Origin: Streptomyces sp. NRRL F-2664 | GTDB lineage: Bacteria; Actinomycetota; Actinomycetes; Streptomycetales; Streptomycetaceae | Assembly (NCBI RefSeq): GCF_000719345.1 | Contig: NZ_JOFX01000005.1 | Coordinates: forward strand, 62,001-126,000 | Direction: 5' to 3' | Length of the DNA stretch: 64,000 nt | Shown: positions 56,671-64,000 of the stretch, piece after piece | Layout: every line of letters begins with the position of its first letter | Position numbering within the stretch: the stretch's first letter is position 1 | Notes under the pieces: model-generated | Seen by the model: only the letters and a program-made list of their open reading frames with translations | The model's database searches: none | What the model was told of the DNA's origin: nothing | Made by a program: the position numbers and the translations under genes

Positions 56671-57342
56671 TCAGCCCTTGCCGAGGAGCTTGTTCATCTG
56701 CGCGATCTCGGCGGACTGGGAGGTGACGATCGCCTCCGCCATCGCCTTGGCGCCGGGGAAGGCGCCCTGTGCCTGCTCCGTCTTCGCCATCGCCACCGCG
56801 CCTTCGTGGTGCTCGACCATCAGCTCCATGAAGGCGGTGTCGAACGCCGGTCCCGAGGCGGCCTTCAGCCGGTCCATCTGCTCCGCGGTCATCATCCCGG
56901 CGGCGCCGTGCGCGGAGTGGTCCATGGCGCCCTCGGCGGGCACCTGCTCGCCCCAGGAGGCCAGCCACCCGGTCAGGGTCCTGATCTCGGGGTCCTGCGC
57001 CTTCCTGATGTCGTCGGCGAGCTTCTTCACCTCCGCCGATCCGGCGCGGGACGGCGCCAGGTCGGCCATCTCCACGGCCTGGCGGTGGTGCGGGATCATC
57101 CCCTTGGCGAAGGCGACGTCAGCCGCGTTGTGCTGCCCCTGCCCGGCCGGGGACGGGGTCTGTGCCGGTGCGGTGGCCGACGGGGCGGCGGTGTGGCCGT
57201 CATGGCCGTCGGCGCCGTCGGCGCCACCGCAGGCGGCGAGGACGACGGCGACCGCTCCGGCGGCGGCGGCGACGGTGGCGCGGCGGAAGGCGGCACGGGC
57301 CGCGAAGGCGGCGCGGGGGAAGGGTGAACGCTTGCTGGTCAT
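56671..57342 (-). CDS. DUF305 lipoprotein
   Basis: The 223-residue lipoprotein (lipobox VVLAAC near residue 38) has a His/Asp-rich linker (GHDGHT) and a DUF305 four-helix domain. The paired motifs GMIPHHRQAVEMA and MVEHHEGAVAMA, with their doubled histidines, are typical of the ferritin-like, metal-binding DUF305 group. ATG at 57342 has AAGGAG ten bases upstream. The DUF6153 gene is directly upstream on the same strand (122 bp), a pairing common in Streptomyces. A role in copper or other metal binding at the cell surface is plausible but unproven. Confidence 0.88.
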   Translation of the reverse strand: MTSKRSPFPRAAFAARAAFRRATVAAAAGAVAVVLAACGGADGADGHDGHTAAPSATAPAQTPSPAGQGQHNAADVAFAKGMIPHHRQAVEMADLAPSRAGSAEVKKLADDIRKAQDPEIRTLTGWLASWGEQVPAEGAMDHSAHGAAGMMTAEQMDRLKAASGPAFDTAFMELMVEHHEGAVAMAKTEQAQGAFPGAKAMAEAIVTSQSAEIAQMNKLLGKG

Positions 57343-57464
57343 GGTGCTGCTGCTCCTTGGTCCGCGGCCCGGTCGGCGGGCATGCGGGAGAAACGGAGGG
57401 AGAGGGGGCCGGAGCACAGGCCGCCCGCCGGCGGACGCCGGGCGGGAGGGCCGTGCGGGCGGCT

Positions 57465-57935
57465 CTAGATCCGCAGCAGCTGGAGTTCGGCGAGATCGGG
57501 AGGGGCACGGGCGGCCGTGGCGGCCGCCGGGTCGGCGGTGTGTGCCGGGGACGCCGCCGGGAGGCCGGCCGTCGACTCGGCGAGCGCCGGGGGCGCGTAC
57601 GCCGTGGCGATACCGGCCGCGGCACATGCGGCGTCCGCGTGCGGGGAGTGGCCCGACCCGCCGTGGTCGTCGGGATGGGCGCAGTCCTCGCCCGCGCCCG
57701 CCCGCTCGGCGGTGGCACGGGCGTGGTCCGCGGTGGAACGGCCGTGGTCGGCGGCCGCACGGTTGTGGTCGGCGGCGGTCGCGTGGTGGGGCTGCGTGGG
57801 CGCGACGGCGCGGGCCGGCGCCGGGCCCAGGGCGTGCATGCCGAGGATCCCGGCCAGCACCGCCAGTACCAGCACCAGCAGGGCGGCACCGTGCGCCGAG
57901 GGGCGTCGGTGCGTCGGCCGGCAGGTGGGGGTCAC
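57465..57935 (-). CDS. DUF6153 His-rich membrane protein
   Basis: The 156-residue protein has one membrane helix (about 18-40, AALLVLVLAVLAGILGMHALG). An external region follows with many histidines (HHATAADHN, DHGRSTADH, GEDCAHPDDHGGSGHSPHADAAC), so it could bind metal. It matches DUF6153 by memory. GTG at 57935 lies 6 nt after TACGAT on the minus strand and is therefore probably leaderless. It precedes the DUF305 lipoprotein gene, with which it probably acts. Confidence 0.78.
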   Translation of the reverse strand: MTPTCRPTHRRPSAHGAALLVLVLAVLAGILGMHALGPAPARAVAPTQPHHATAADHNRAAADHGRSTADHARATAERAGAGEDCAHPDDHGGSGHSPHADAACAAAGIATAYAPPALAESTAGLPAASPAHTADPAAATAARAPPDLAELQLLRI

Positions 57936-57941
57936 CGGATC

Positions 57942-57947
57942 ATCGTA
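57942..57947 (-). promoter_or_regulatory. -10 box TACGAT of DUF6153 gene
   Basis: TACGAT on the minus strand ends 6 nt before the GTG at 57935, the leaderless spacing. Confidence 0.5.
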
Positions 57948-57971
57948 CGGCCCCCCGCGCCCCGGGGTGCG

Positions 57972-60179
57972 CTACGCAGTGCGCTGTGGGGCGTTCGGCG
58001 GAGGGAGGCCGGCGAGCAGGTCCCGGGCCCGGCGCAGATGGCGGTGGCCCGGCTCCAGCAGGCCCCGGGCGTCGGCGACGGTCCTGGTCAGCAGGGCTCG
58101 GGCCTCATGGGGGCGGCCCGAGGAGGCCAGCGCCCGGGCCCGTTCGAGCCGGGCGTAGATCGTGTGCGGGTGGTCGGGGCCCAGCACCCGGGTGCGGTCG
58201 GCCACCAGGGACTCCCAGGCCGCCGCGGCCTCGGCGGTACGGCCGGCGCGGGCCGCGAAGGCGGCGCGGCTGCTGCTGACGGCGAGGGTGTGCGGGTCGA
58301 GGGGACCGAGGCAGCGTGCGGAGTCGGCGAGCAGCTCGGCCAGTTCGGCCTCCGCGCGGACGGGTTCGGCGGCCCGGTACCAGATGAGGCCGCGCCGGGT
58401 GGCGAGCACCTGCGGGTCGTCCGGGCCCTGGGTGCGCAGCCGGTCGGCGAGCAGCCGGGCGAGCTGCCGGGCCGCCTCGGCGGGCGCGCCGGACTCGCCG
58501 GTGAAGTAGGCCAGTTCGTGTCGGGCGGCGAGGGTGTCCGGGTGGTCGGCGCCGAGGAGGGCCGCAGCGTCCGCCGCCAGGGCGGCGAACCGGCCGGCCG
58601 CGGCGTGCGGGTTCCCCGCCTCGCCGGTGAAGAAGGCCAGCTGGTGGCGGGCGGCCAGGGTGTCGGGGTGGGCGGGGCCCAGCCGGTCCTCGCGCCGCCG
58701 GGTGATGGCGGCGAGGTCGGCCGCCGCCCGGCGGGGCCGGCCCGCGTCACCGACGGTGATCGCGAGGAGGAAGTCGGCACCGGGGACGCCGCCGAGCCGT
58801 GCCCTGGAGAGTGCGGCGGCCGCCCGCTCCGGCCGCCCTTCCTGGTGGGCCAGGAGGCCCATGTCGTAGGCCTCGGCGGCCGTGACCCGGGCGACCAACA
58901 ACTGCCACAGGTGCTCCGGGACCGGGGGCAGGCCGGGGGCGTCGAGCAGGTGGTCGAAGGCCGTGTACCCCCGGGTGTGGTGGCCGGTGAGCAGGCCGCC
59001 GGCGGTGCAGGCCCACTCCATCGCGTCGTCGAAGGATTCCGGTCGGAGGTCGCCGTCCCCGCGCTCCACCAGGTAGGGCCGGTGCAGCTCGCGCAGCCGG
59101 TCACGGCTCACGGGGCTGCGCAGCCCGGCGCGCCGGCAGTCCACCGCCGCGGCGACCACGGCCGCGCCGCGCGGATGGGCCCCGGGAGCCCAGGCGTCGT
59201 GCCAGGCTGCGAGCGATGGGGGTGCGCCCGCGAGGACCTCGGCGACCCCGAAGCGCTCACCGGCCCGCAGGGCCGCGGCGATCCGCGGGTCGTGCGCGTG
59301 GGCGGCGGCCCGCCGGCGCTCGGGCGGCGACCAGAGCCGGGCCAGGTGCACCACCTCCGCCTGCCCGAGCACCTCCCGCTGGGTACGCCAGGCGTCGCGG
59401 TCCGAACCGGTCAGCCGGCTCCCCTCGCGGGCCTCGAAACGCCGGAACTCCTGGGTGCGCATGGTCGCCAGCACGACGCGGCGGCCCGGTTCCGGTGCCG
59501 CCACGGCGGCCAGCATGGCGGTCGTGAGGCCTCCGGCGCCGAGGAAGTCCTCCAGGTCGTCCAGCCACAGCACGGCCCGGCGGCGCGCACGGGCCACGTG
59601 CACGGCCTGTGGAAGCGCGTCCCTGCCGAGCGGGCGGACGAAGGCGTGGCGGGGGAACAGCGCGCGGGCCACCTCGTACGCGAGCCGGGACCGGCCGGCG
59701 GTGGACTCCCCCACCAGCAGGACGAAGCCGGCCCGGCCGAGGGCGTCGCGCAGCCGGGGCTCGGCGTCGCGGCGGATGTACGCGGGGGCCGCGTCCGGCA
59801 CCCGGCTTCCGGCGGCGCGGGGGCCGTGCGCGGGGTGGGCGCCGGCGGGCTCGGGGCGGTCCACGTGCCGCAGTGCGGGGATCCGGCCGCCGGCGGTGCG
59901 CAGCAGTGCGTCGGCTCCGGTCGGGTCGGTGTCCCCTCTCAGGGGCGTGCCGCGCCGCGACCGGCGCCGTTCGGCGGCCGGCCCCGAGCAGAGGGCGACG
60001 GCGGCGGCGATGCTCGCCGCCCGTGCGCCGCCGGTCCATACCGAGGCCAGAGCCAGGGCCAGGGCGGCCGCGCCGAGGCCGACCGCGCCCACTGACGCCG
60101 ACCGGCCGCGCATCCGGCGGTTCCCTCGTACGAGCAACACCGGCATGCCGCCCCCCACAGGTCCGTGCCCAGCCCCCAT
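57972..60179 (-). CDS. TPR protein with membrane segment and P-loop-like domain
   Basis: The 735-residue protein has two N-terminal membrane helices (about 30-65). A P-loop NTPase-like region (about 140-250) has GESTAGRS in the Walker A position, where the usual lysine is arginine, and AVLWLDDLEDFL as Walker B. Tetratricopeptide repeats (about 410-725) recur with LGPAHPDTLAARHQLA, a pattern of about 40 residues. It resembles STAND-like TPR sensors. The K-to-R change may weaken nucleotide hydrolysis. ATG at 60179 has AGGGG five bases upstream; GTG at 60185 is an alternative. It stands as its own unit with a palindrome over the start. Confidence 0.8.
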   Translation of the reverse strand: MGAGHGPVGGGMPVLLVRGNRRMRGRSASVGAVGLGAAALALALASVWTGGARAASIAAAVALCSGPAAERRRSRRGTPLRGDTDPTGADALLRTAGGRIPALRHVDRPEPAGAHPAHGPRAAGSRVPDAAPAYIRRDAEPRLRDALGRAGFVLLVGESTAGRSRLAYEVARALFPRHAFVRPLGRDALPQAVHVARARRRAVLWLDDLEDFLGAGGLTTAMLAAVAAPEPGRRVVLATMRTQEFRRFEAREGSRLTGSDRDAWRTQREVLGQAEVVHLARLWSPPERRRAAAHAHDPRIAAALRAGERFGVAEVLAGAPPSLAAWHDAWAPGAHPRGAAVVAAAVDCRRAGLRSPVSRDRLRELHRPYLVERGDGDLRPESFDDAMEWACTAGGLLTGHHTRGYTAFDHLLDAPGLPPVPEHLWQLLVARVTAAEAYDMGLLAHQEGRPERAAAALSRARLGGVPGADFLLAITVGDAGRPRRAAADLAAITRRREDRLGPAHPDTLAARHQLAFFTGEAGNPHAAAGRFAALAADAAALLGADHPDTLAARHELAYFTGESGAPAEAARQLARLLADRLRTQGPDDPQVLATRRGLIWYRAAEPVRAEAELAELLADSARCLGPLDPHTLAVSSSRAAFAARAGRTAEAAAAWESLVADRTRVLGPDHPHTIYARLERARALASSGRPHEARALLTRTVADARGLLEPGHRHLRRARDLLAGLPPPNAPQRTA

Positions 60180-60180
60180 T

Positions 60181-60198
60181 TTCACCCCTGCGGGTGAA
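60181..60198. promoter_or_regulatory. 18-bp palindrome at the TPR gene start
   Basis: TTCACCC (60181-60187), spacer CTGC, GGGTGAA (60192-60198): perfect 7-bp arms overlapping the ribosome-binding site. It could be an operator or an RNA hairpin that masks the start. Confidence 0.5.
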
Positions 60199-60320
60199 TT
60201 GGGAACCCGGTCGGCGCAGGGGCCGCTCCGCCTGACCGGATATCAGCGCCGCGGCAGCCCGGGGCGTTGCAGGGGCCGGGGGCCGGCTGCGGGCCCGTCC
60301 ACTGCCCACCCTCGGAAGGG

Positions 60321-60337
60321 GGCGTTCGAGCAACGCC
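60321..60337. terminator. Short hairpin after GNAT gene
   Basis: GGCGTT (60321-60326) pairs with AACGCC (60332-60337) across CGAGC, 17 bp beyond the stop of the minus-strand GNAT gene. Weak terminator candidate. Confidence 0.4.
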
Positions 60338-60354
60338 GTCGGCGTGCTCCCACC

Positions 60355-60867
60355 TCACACGCCGTCCAGGTCGATCCGCCAGTCATGGGCGGTGAGCCAG
60401 GAGCCTTTCGGGTACTCGAACTCGACCGCGCCCAGCAGTTCGAAGCCCGCCCTGCGGCACACCGCGTTCGACGCGGCATGGTCCGCACTCGGAAACGCGT
60501 GCAGATACCGATGCCGTCCTGCCGCCCGTGCCGCTGCGGCGACCGCACGAGCCGCTTCGGCGGCGATTCCCCGCCCCTGGAACTCGGGCAGCACTCCCCA
60601 CCCTGTCTCCCACACCGTTCCCGCACGCCACGCGCGCTCCCAGAAGCCGATCGAGCCGACGGTGTCGCCGGAGTCCGCCGATACGACCCGGTACATCTGC
60701 CCGCGCTCCAGAGCCAGATACCGACGATGACGCGCGAGCAGGTGCTCCTCCGTCTCGGGCCCACCCAGATGCTCGGTCATGTCCGGCGCGTTGTTCCTCC
60801 GGAGGAGCCAGAAGTCGCCCTCGCTCCAGGGCTCCAGCCCTACGCGAGAGGGATGTGTAATGTCCAT
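60355..60867 (-). CDS. GNAT-family N-acetyltransferase
   Basis: The 170-residue protein has the GNAT fold: WSEGDFWLLRRNN at the start, strand VGSIGFWER, then WGVLPEFQGRGIAAEA, the acetyl-CoA pyrophosphate loop (QxxGxG/A form QGRGIA), and SNAVCRRAGFELLG near the end. It is of the RimJ/RimL-like type. The acceptor is unknown. ATG at 60867 lies 7 nt after TAGGGT on the minus strand, so it is leaderless. Confidence 0.88.
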   Translation of the reverse strand: MDITHPSRVGLEPWSEGDFWLLRRNNAPDMTEHLGGPETEEHLLARHRRYLALERGQMYRVVSADSGDTVGSIGFWERAWRAGTVWETGWGVLPEFQGRGIAAEAARAVAAAARAAGRHRYLHAFPSADHAASNAVCRRAGFELLGAVEFEYPKGSWLTAHDWRIDLDGV

Positions 60868-60874
60868 GGCGGCA

Positions 60875-60880
60875 ACCCTA
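60875..60880 (-). promoter_or_regulatory. -10 box TAGGGT of GNAT gene
   Basis: TAGGGT on the minus strand ends 7 nt before the ATG at 60867; no Shine-Dalgarno follows. Confidence 0.5.
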
Positions 60881-61215
60881 GGCGCAGGGTCCGACGGCAC
60901 CCGTCCGGGGCGGACCCGACGGAAGTGGCTGTGACCGACTACCGTTTCGCAGGTCAGAGAGGGTGGAACGGGCCGGATGCGGCCGCTTCGCTGGCTTTTC
61001 GGGTGCACGCGTGCCACGCTCGAAGGACTACCAGCCTGGTCTGGTGAGAGACCCCGCGCCACCGGCTGATCACCGAGGGTGGTCAATGGACGGTGCGGGT
61101 GGTCTCGCTCGGCTGTGCGCGGCGCCGTAGGCCGCGCGCTTGACGGCCTTCTCCGCCCCGACAACGGGGAGCCGACCGTAAAGAGGCTCCGATCCCGAAA
61201 TGGGGCGGACACCGT
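60881..61215. other. 335-bp divergent spacer without a gene
   Basis: No coding or tRNA-like sequence is supported. A 10-bp palindrome GCACGCGTGC (61005-61014) and a hairpin GCGCGGC/GCCGCGC (61117-61137) are present. It must hold the promoter of the STAS gene, but I cannot place a convincing -10/-35 pair. Confidence 0.6.
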
Positions 61216-61536
61216 ATGAACCCGACCCTTGATCTCGGCGTTGCCGTGAGGGCCGACCGAACGCTCCTGACGGTGAGCGGCGAGCTCGACATGGACACCG
61301 CGCCGCACCTCACCGACGCGGCCGACGCCGTCGACCTGCACGGCCAGACCCTCACCCTGGACCTGTCGGACGTCACGTTCATCGACTCCTGCGGCCTGAA
61401 CGCACTCCTGGCCCTGCGCCGCCGCGTCGGTCTCGCGGGCGGAACGCTGGAACTGTTCGGTCTGCCCGAGCAGGGACTGCGTCTACTGGACCTCACCGAA
61501 ACGCGCCCGCTGTTCGTCCTCCGCACCGGACTTTGA
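61216..61536 (+). CDS. STAS-domain anti-sigma factor antagonist
   Basis: The 106-residue protein is a single STAS domain: LLTVSGELDMDTAPHL, LTLDLSDVTFIDSCGLNAL and GLRLLDLTETRPLF. The serine in FIDSCGLNAL is in the place of the phosphorylated residue of SpoIIAA/RsbV. It would release a sigma factor by binding the anti-sigma kinase when unphosphorylated. No partner kinase or sigma gene is adjacent, so the circuit is elsewhere. ATG at 61216 has only a weak GGGG upstream. Confidence 0.9.
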   Translation: MNPTLDLGVAVRADRTLLTVSGELDMDTAPHLTDAADAVDLHGQTLTLDLSDVTFIDSCGLNALLALRRRVGLAGGTLELFGLPEQGLRLLDLTETRPLFVLRTGL

Positions 61537-61617
61537 CGGTGACGGTCCGCGCCCCGGGCAGGCTCTCCGCCGGGGGCGGGGCTGGCCCGGCGCGGGCCGC
61601 GGCGGCACCCTGGACCT

Positions 61618-61840
61618 GTGGAAGGTGCGCCGATCGTCGTGCACCCGCCGTCCTTGGACGGTGGACGGCGGGTGGCCCTGCGTCGCCAGGACGCTGAGGA
61701 GGTCCTGGGCGTGGCCCACTCCGACCGCGAACTGGTCGGGCTGCTGGAGGGGGCCGGGGTGGCCTCCCGACAACCTGCTGGACGATCCCCAGCTGGTGCA
61801 CTGGAGCGGTGCGGGCCCCCATGAGTGGCACGCCGCCTGA
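61618..61840 (+). pseudogene. Small conserved protein gene broken by a one-base frameshift
   Basis: The first part, read from GTG at 61618, gives EGAPIVVHPPSLDGGRRVAL through LLEGAGVAS. The logical ending DNLLDDPQLVHWSGAGPHEW then TGA at 61838-61840 is in the +1 frame. The break falls near GTGGCCTCCCGACAACC (about 61758-61774), where removal of one base would rejoin the frames to give about 73 residues. The joined form looks like small Streptomyces proteins of about 70 residues that I recall. A real pseudogene, a sequencing error, or (less likely) a programmed +1 shift would all fit. No Shine-Dalgarno is seen. Confidence 0.6.
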
Positions 61841-61860
61841 CGGCCCGCGGCTCGTACCGG

Positions 61861-62310
61861 TCAGACCTCGCCGCGCCAGGCGCCGCTCTCGGTGCCGCGC
61901 TCCTCGATGAACTTCTTGAACCGCGCAAGGTCCCCGGTGACCTGGCGGTCGACGAAGCCGAACCTGTCGGCGATGTTCTCCGCCAGCCCGTCGGGATCGA
62001 AGTCCATGCGCAGGGTGACCTCGGTGTGGGTGGCGTCGATCGGGTGGAAGGTGACGACTCCGGACTGCTCGACCTCTCCGCCGACGGTGACCCAGGCGAT
62101 CCGCTCGTCCGGGATCTGCTCGGTGATCTCGGCGTCGAACTCGCGGTCCACCCCGCCGAACTTCGTCACCCAGTGGGTGAGGGCCTCGTCGATCTGTTCG
62201 ACGCGCTGCACGCCCTCCATGAACAGAGGGAACGTCTCGAACTGGGTCCACTGGTTGTAGGCGGTGCGGACGGGTACGTCGACCTCGATGGTTTCCTTGA
62301 CCTGGGACAC
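61861..62310 (-). CDS. SRPBCC-family (polyketide cyclase/START-like) protein
   Basis: The 149-residue protein shows the START-like fold: an initial strand VKETIEVDVPVRTAYNQWTQ, FPLFMEGVQRVEQID, IAWVTVGGEVEQSGVVTFHP and a long C-terminal helix GDLARFKKFIEER. Members bind hydrophobic ligands or act as cyclase/aromatase. Short forms such as this often belong to stress-related genes. GTG at 62310 with GGAAGGAA about 12 bases upstream. It is convergent with the frameshifted small gene and a separate unit from the HDO gene. Confidence 0.87.
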   Translation of the reverse strand: MSQVKETIEVDVPVRTAYNQWTQFETFPLFMEGVQRVEQIDEALTHWVTKFGGVDREFDAEITEQIPDERIAWVTVGGEVEQSGVVTFHPIDATHTEVTLRMDFDPDGLAENIADRFGFVDRQVTGDLARFKKFIEERGTESGAWRGEV

Positions 62311-62475
62311 GGCTGACGGGTTCCTTCCGGCGGGGGGCCACGTCGTGCGGCCCGCTCATCTGGGACGGGTGCATACCTGCCCGGTCGGCACGCCTGTCTG
62401 GCACCCGGACCCGGCAACCCCTCGGACGGCCGCTCGAACGGGCGACGGCGGCCCGCCCGCGGCGCGCGGATCCCG

Positions 62476-63606
62476 TCATTGCGGCAGTGGCGTGCGCAGT
62501 GCGCTGCCGCCCCCGGTCCAGGCCCGGCGGATGTGCTCGGCCAGGCGGTCCTCGACGAGGACGGTGGCCGCGCATCCGAAGGCGACGTCGGCCTCCAGGC
62601 CGGGTTCGTCGGCGAGCAGACCGCCGATCACCTCGTGGCGTACGACCTGTTCGTGGACGGCGTCGGCCTCCACGTGCTCGGCGTAGAAGTGTTCCGCCGC
62701 GGGTCCCGCCCCGCACCTGCGCATGGCCTTGGCCAGGCGGCGGGAGCCGGGTGAGGAGGTGACCTCGACGCACGCGAAGTGGCCGACGAGCGCGCCGCGC
62801 AGCGCCCGGTGCAGGCCGAAGAGGGACATCAGGTTGACGGTGGCGAGCAGCGGAGCCGGCGCCTGCTCCAGATAGCGCCCGTACGCGGGGTCCAGCCCGA
62901 GGTCGGTCATCAGCTCGGCGAAGAGCCGGGCGTGGATGCGGTCGGCGCGGCCGGCACCGAACTCGTCGTACTCGATGGCCACCATCGCGGCCTTGGCGCG
63001 TCCGGTCAGCCGGGGGATGACCCAGGCGTGCGGGTCCGCCTCCTTGAGGTGGTACACGGAGCGCAGGGCAGCGTATTCGCGCAGCTGCCACAGCTCGCCC
63101 TCGGTCTGCAGGTAGTGGCTGAGGCTGCCGGAGAGGTCCACGGGCTCGACGAGCAGCGGGGCGAAGGCGTCCTCGACGGTACGGGGGCCGTCGGCCAGTT
63201 CGCTGCGCAGGGCGTGCAGGAAGCGGGCCTCCATGTCCTGCCGCAGCCGCAGCAGGTCGGGGTCCCATTCCCGGTCGTCGTCGACGCCGTCGAATCCGGC
63301 GTAGTGCAGCTCGTAGAGGAGGTGGAGGGCGAGCTGGAGGTCCTCGCCCCACGGATCGGCCCGCAGCACGGCCCCCGGAGCGTGGGCCGGTGCGCCGCCC
63401 GACCTCAGGGCCCCGGTGACGGCGGCGGACAGCTCGCCCCGCGGTTCGGGGAGGCCGGGGCCGGCCGCCGGGGCAGGCCTCGGCGGCTCCGGCGCCGTCG
63501 TGGCCCCGGCTGTCACGGTGGCCGATACTGCCGGAGGCTGCGCCACGGTCGTCGTCGCCGTCGTCCTCGCTGTCGTCGTCGCGTTCCGGTGGTTGCCTGC
63601 TGTCAT
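62476..63606 (-). CDS. Heme-oxygenase-fold iron-containing redox enzyme (HDO type)
   Basis: The 376-residue protein has a disordered Thr/Ala/Pro N-terminus (about 1-60) and then an all-helical domain resembling the iron-containing redox enzyme family (heme-oxygenase-like diiron oxidases). Likely metal-binding residues are in YELHYAGF, AIEYDEFGAG and the helix FYAEHVEADAVHEQ (an E-H then H pattern). Such enzymes do N-oxidation or C-C cleavage in natural-product pathways. ATG at 63606 overlaps the CDGSH stop (ATGA), so the two are translationally coupled, and CDGSH could supply electrons. Confidence 0.82.
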   Translation of the reverse strand: MTAGNHRNATTTARTTATTTVAQPPAVSATVTAGATTAPEPPRPAPAAGPGLPEPRGELSAAVTGALRSGGAPAHAPGAVLRADPWGEDLQLALHLLYELHYAGFDGVDDDREWDPDLLRLRQDMEARFLHALRSELADGPRTVEDAFAPLLVEPVDLSGSLSHYLQTEGELWQLREYAALRSVYHLKEADPHAWVIPRLTGRAKAAMVAIEYDEFGAGRADRIHARLFAELMTDLGLDPAYGRYLEQAPAPLLATVNLMSLFGLHRALRGALVGHFACVEVTSSPGSRRLAKAMRRCGAGPAAEHFYAEHVEADAVHEQVVRHEVIGGLLADEPGLEADVAFGCAATVLVEDRLAEHIRRAWTGGGSALRTPLPQ

Positions 63607-63845
63607 CGGGATGTCCCGTCCTCGTTCGGCGATGCGGCCCGTTCGCGGGGGCGGTGGCTGGTGTCGCACCACGGGTAGGTGCGGCTGCGGCGGCAGGTGC
63701 ACACGGCGACGCGGAACCGGTCGGACCGTACGACCGTCCCGTCGTCGAGGGCGATCTCGACGGGGCCCTCGACCAGGACGGGGCCCTGCGGGTCCACGGA
63801 CACCCGCCGGGCGGGGGTCGCTTCACTGTCAGACGGACACGGCAC
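63603..63845 (-). CDS. CDGSH-type iron-sulfur protein
   Basis: The 80-residue protein has the CDGSH 2Fe-2S ligand set CTCRRSRTYPWCDTSH (three Cys and one His in CxCx8-9PxCDxxH). It has no membrane anchor, so it is a soluble, redox-active cluster protein that can also transfer its cluster. GTG at 63845 lies inside the end of the upstream methyltransferase gene (stop 63829-63831). Its stop overlaps the ATG of the HDO gene. The three genes are thus a tightly coupled operon. It probably delivers electrons or iron-sulfur to the HDO enzyme. Confidence 0.88.
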   Translation of the reverse strand: MPCPSDSEATPARRVSVDPQGPVLVEGPVEIALDDGTVVRSDRFRVAVCTCRRSRTYPWCDTSHRPRERAASPNEDGTSR

Positions 63846-64000
63846 GGATGATCACCAACTCTTCCCACTCCTCGTGCGGGGCGGCCAGCGCCCGCTGCTC
63901 CAGCCAGGACCGCCGTCCGCGCAGTACGGGACCCCACGGCACGGCCGTCTTCGCGGTGACCGCGGCGGCCAGGCCGGCGTCGGACAGCCGGTCGACGGTC
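63829..64000 (-). CDS. C-terminal end of probable HemK2/MTQ2-type methyltransferase, 5' part beyond window
   Basis: About 56 residues are visible, ending in EEWEELVIIRAVSV before the TGA at 63829-63831. The segments VPWGPVLRGRRSWLEQ and EEWEELVIIRA resemble the end of the HemK2/MTQ2 methyltransferases that I recall beside CDGSH and HDO genes in Streptomyces. The S-adenosylmethionine site lies outside the window, so the name is provisional. Its end overlaps the start of the CDGSH gene, supporting one operon of three. Confidence 0.55.
   Translation of the reverse strand, partial: TVDRLSDAGLAAAVTAKTAVPWGPVLRGRRSWLEQRALAAPHEEWEELVIIRAVSV

Noticed and set aside
60940..61060. Possible tRNA or small structured RNA in the spacer before the STAS gene
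   Set aside because: No acceptor/T-arm pattern (GTTCGAATC) or cloverleaf could be drawn. Only a short palindrome and a hairpin are present.
61160..61215. Sigma-B-type promoter (GTTT-N-GGGTAT) for the STAS gene
   Set aside because: I looked for it because anti-anti-sigma genes often have one, but no matching pair is present.

Overview
The window is very GC-rich with near-saturated third-position GC, many GTG starts, Streptomyces-type -10 boxes (TAGNNT), rare TTA codons and typical actinobacterial families (WYL, PucR, DUF305/DUF6153, secreted-repeat lipoproteins). It reads as chromosomal DNA of a Streptomyces or close relative. I see no rRNA or tRNA gene, CRISPR array, prophage, transposase or origin. 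I count about 54 protein genes: two are cut by the window edges, one small gene is frameshifted, and one serine hydrolase has lost its catalytic residues.

Layout. 1-6.3 kb: acyl-CoA synthetase and a double-domain CaiB CoA-transferase, divergent from an acyl-CoA dehydrogenase and a DUF4246 2-oxoglutarate-oxygenase-like protein; this looks like a small acyl-CoA tailoring set. 6.4-8.8 kb: GH88-like hydrolase plus MFS transporter. 9-12 kb: membrane protein, ECF sigma factor, and a RidA/WYL-regulator divergon with a perfect palindromic operator. 12.3-16.1 kb: DUF4142 and DUF1996 secreted proteins, a four-hairpin convergent spacer, and a PucR-type regulator. 16.6-21 kb: a di-heme cytochrome b membrane protein, a NuoF-like flavoprotein fused to a ferredoxin, a COG4315 repeat lipoprotein and a second lipoprotein. 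Together these look like a NADH-to-outside electron route and are my best candidate for an under-described system. 21-30 kb: secreted Tap-type peptidase, thioesterase, dienoyl-CoA reductase under a MarR-like operator, penicillin-binding-protein-like hydrolase, AraC regulator, serine/threonine dehydratase and TetR.

30.4-34.5 kb: two secreted glycosidases (GH27, GH89) in an operon. 34.7-37.4 kb: a small helical protein, a polyprenyl synthase and an intracellular MpaB/Lcp-like heme oxygenase. A chain-making enzyme next to a relative of rubber oxygenase is the second candidate system. 37.4-46.4 kb: membrane molybdopterin oxidoreductase, degenerate serine hydrolase, SDR, TetR with a divergent UvrA-like ATPase (self-resistance type), and 3-hydroxyisobutyryl-CoA hydrolase back-to-back with a DHFR-like reductase. 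47-57 kb: CASTOR/POLLUX-type channel, flavin amine oxidase, beta-carbonic anhydrase, ABC exporter, P450 with a saccharopine-dehydrogenase-like partner, then DUF305 and DUF6153. 58-64 kb: TPR/P-loop membrane protein, GNAT, STAS anti-anti-sigma factor, a frameshifted small gene, an SRPBCC protein, and a coupled set of methyltransferase, CDGSH protein and heme-oxygenase-fold iron enzyme.

Regulation visible in the DNA: several clear palindromic operators beside their probable regulators, many start codons 6-10 nt after a -10 box (likely leaderless transcripts), strong hairpin terminators between convergent genes, and TTA (bldA-dependent) codons in three genes I found by eye. All names rest on reading motifs by eye, without any database search.
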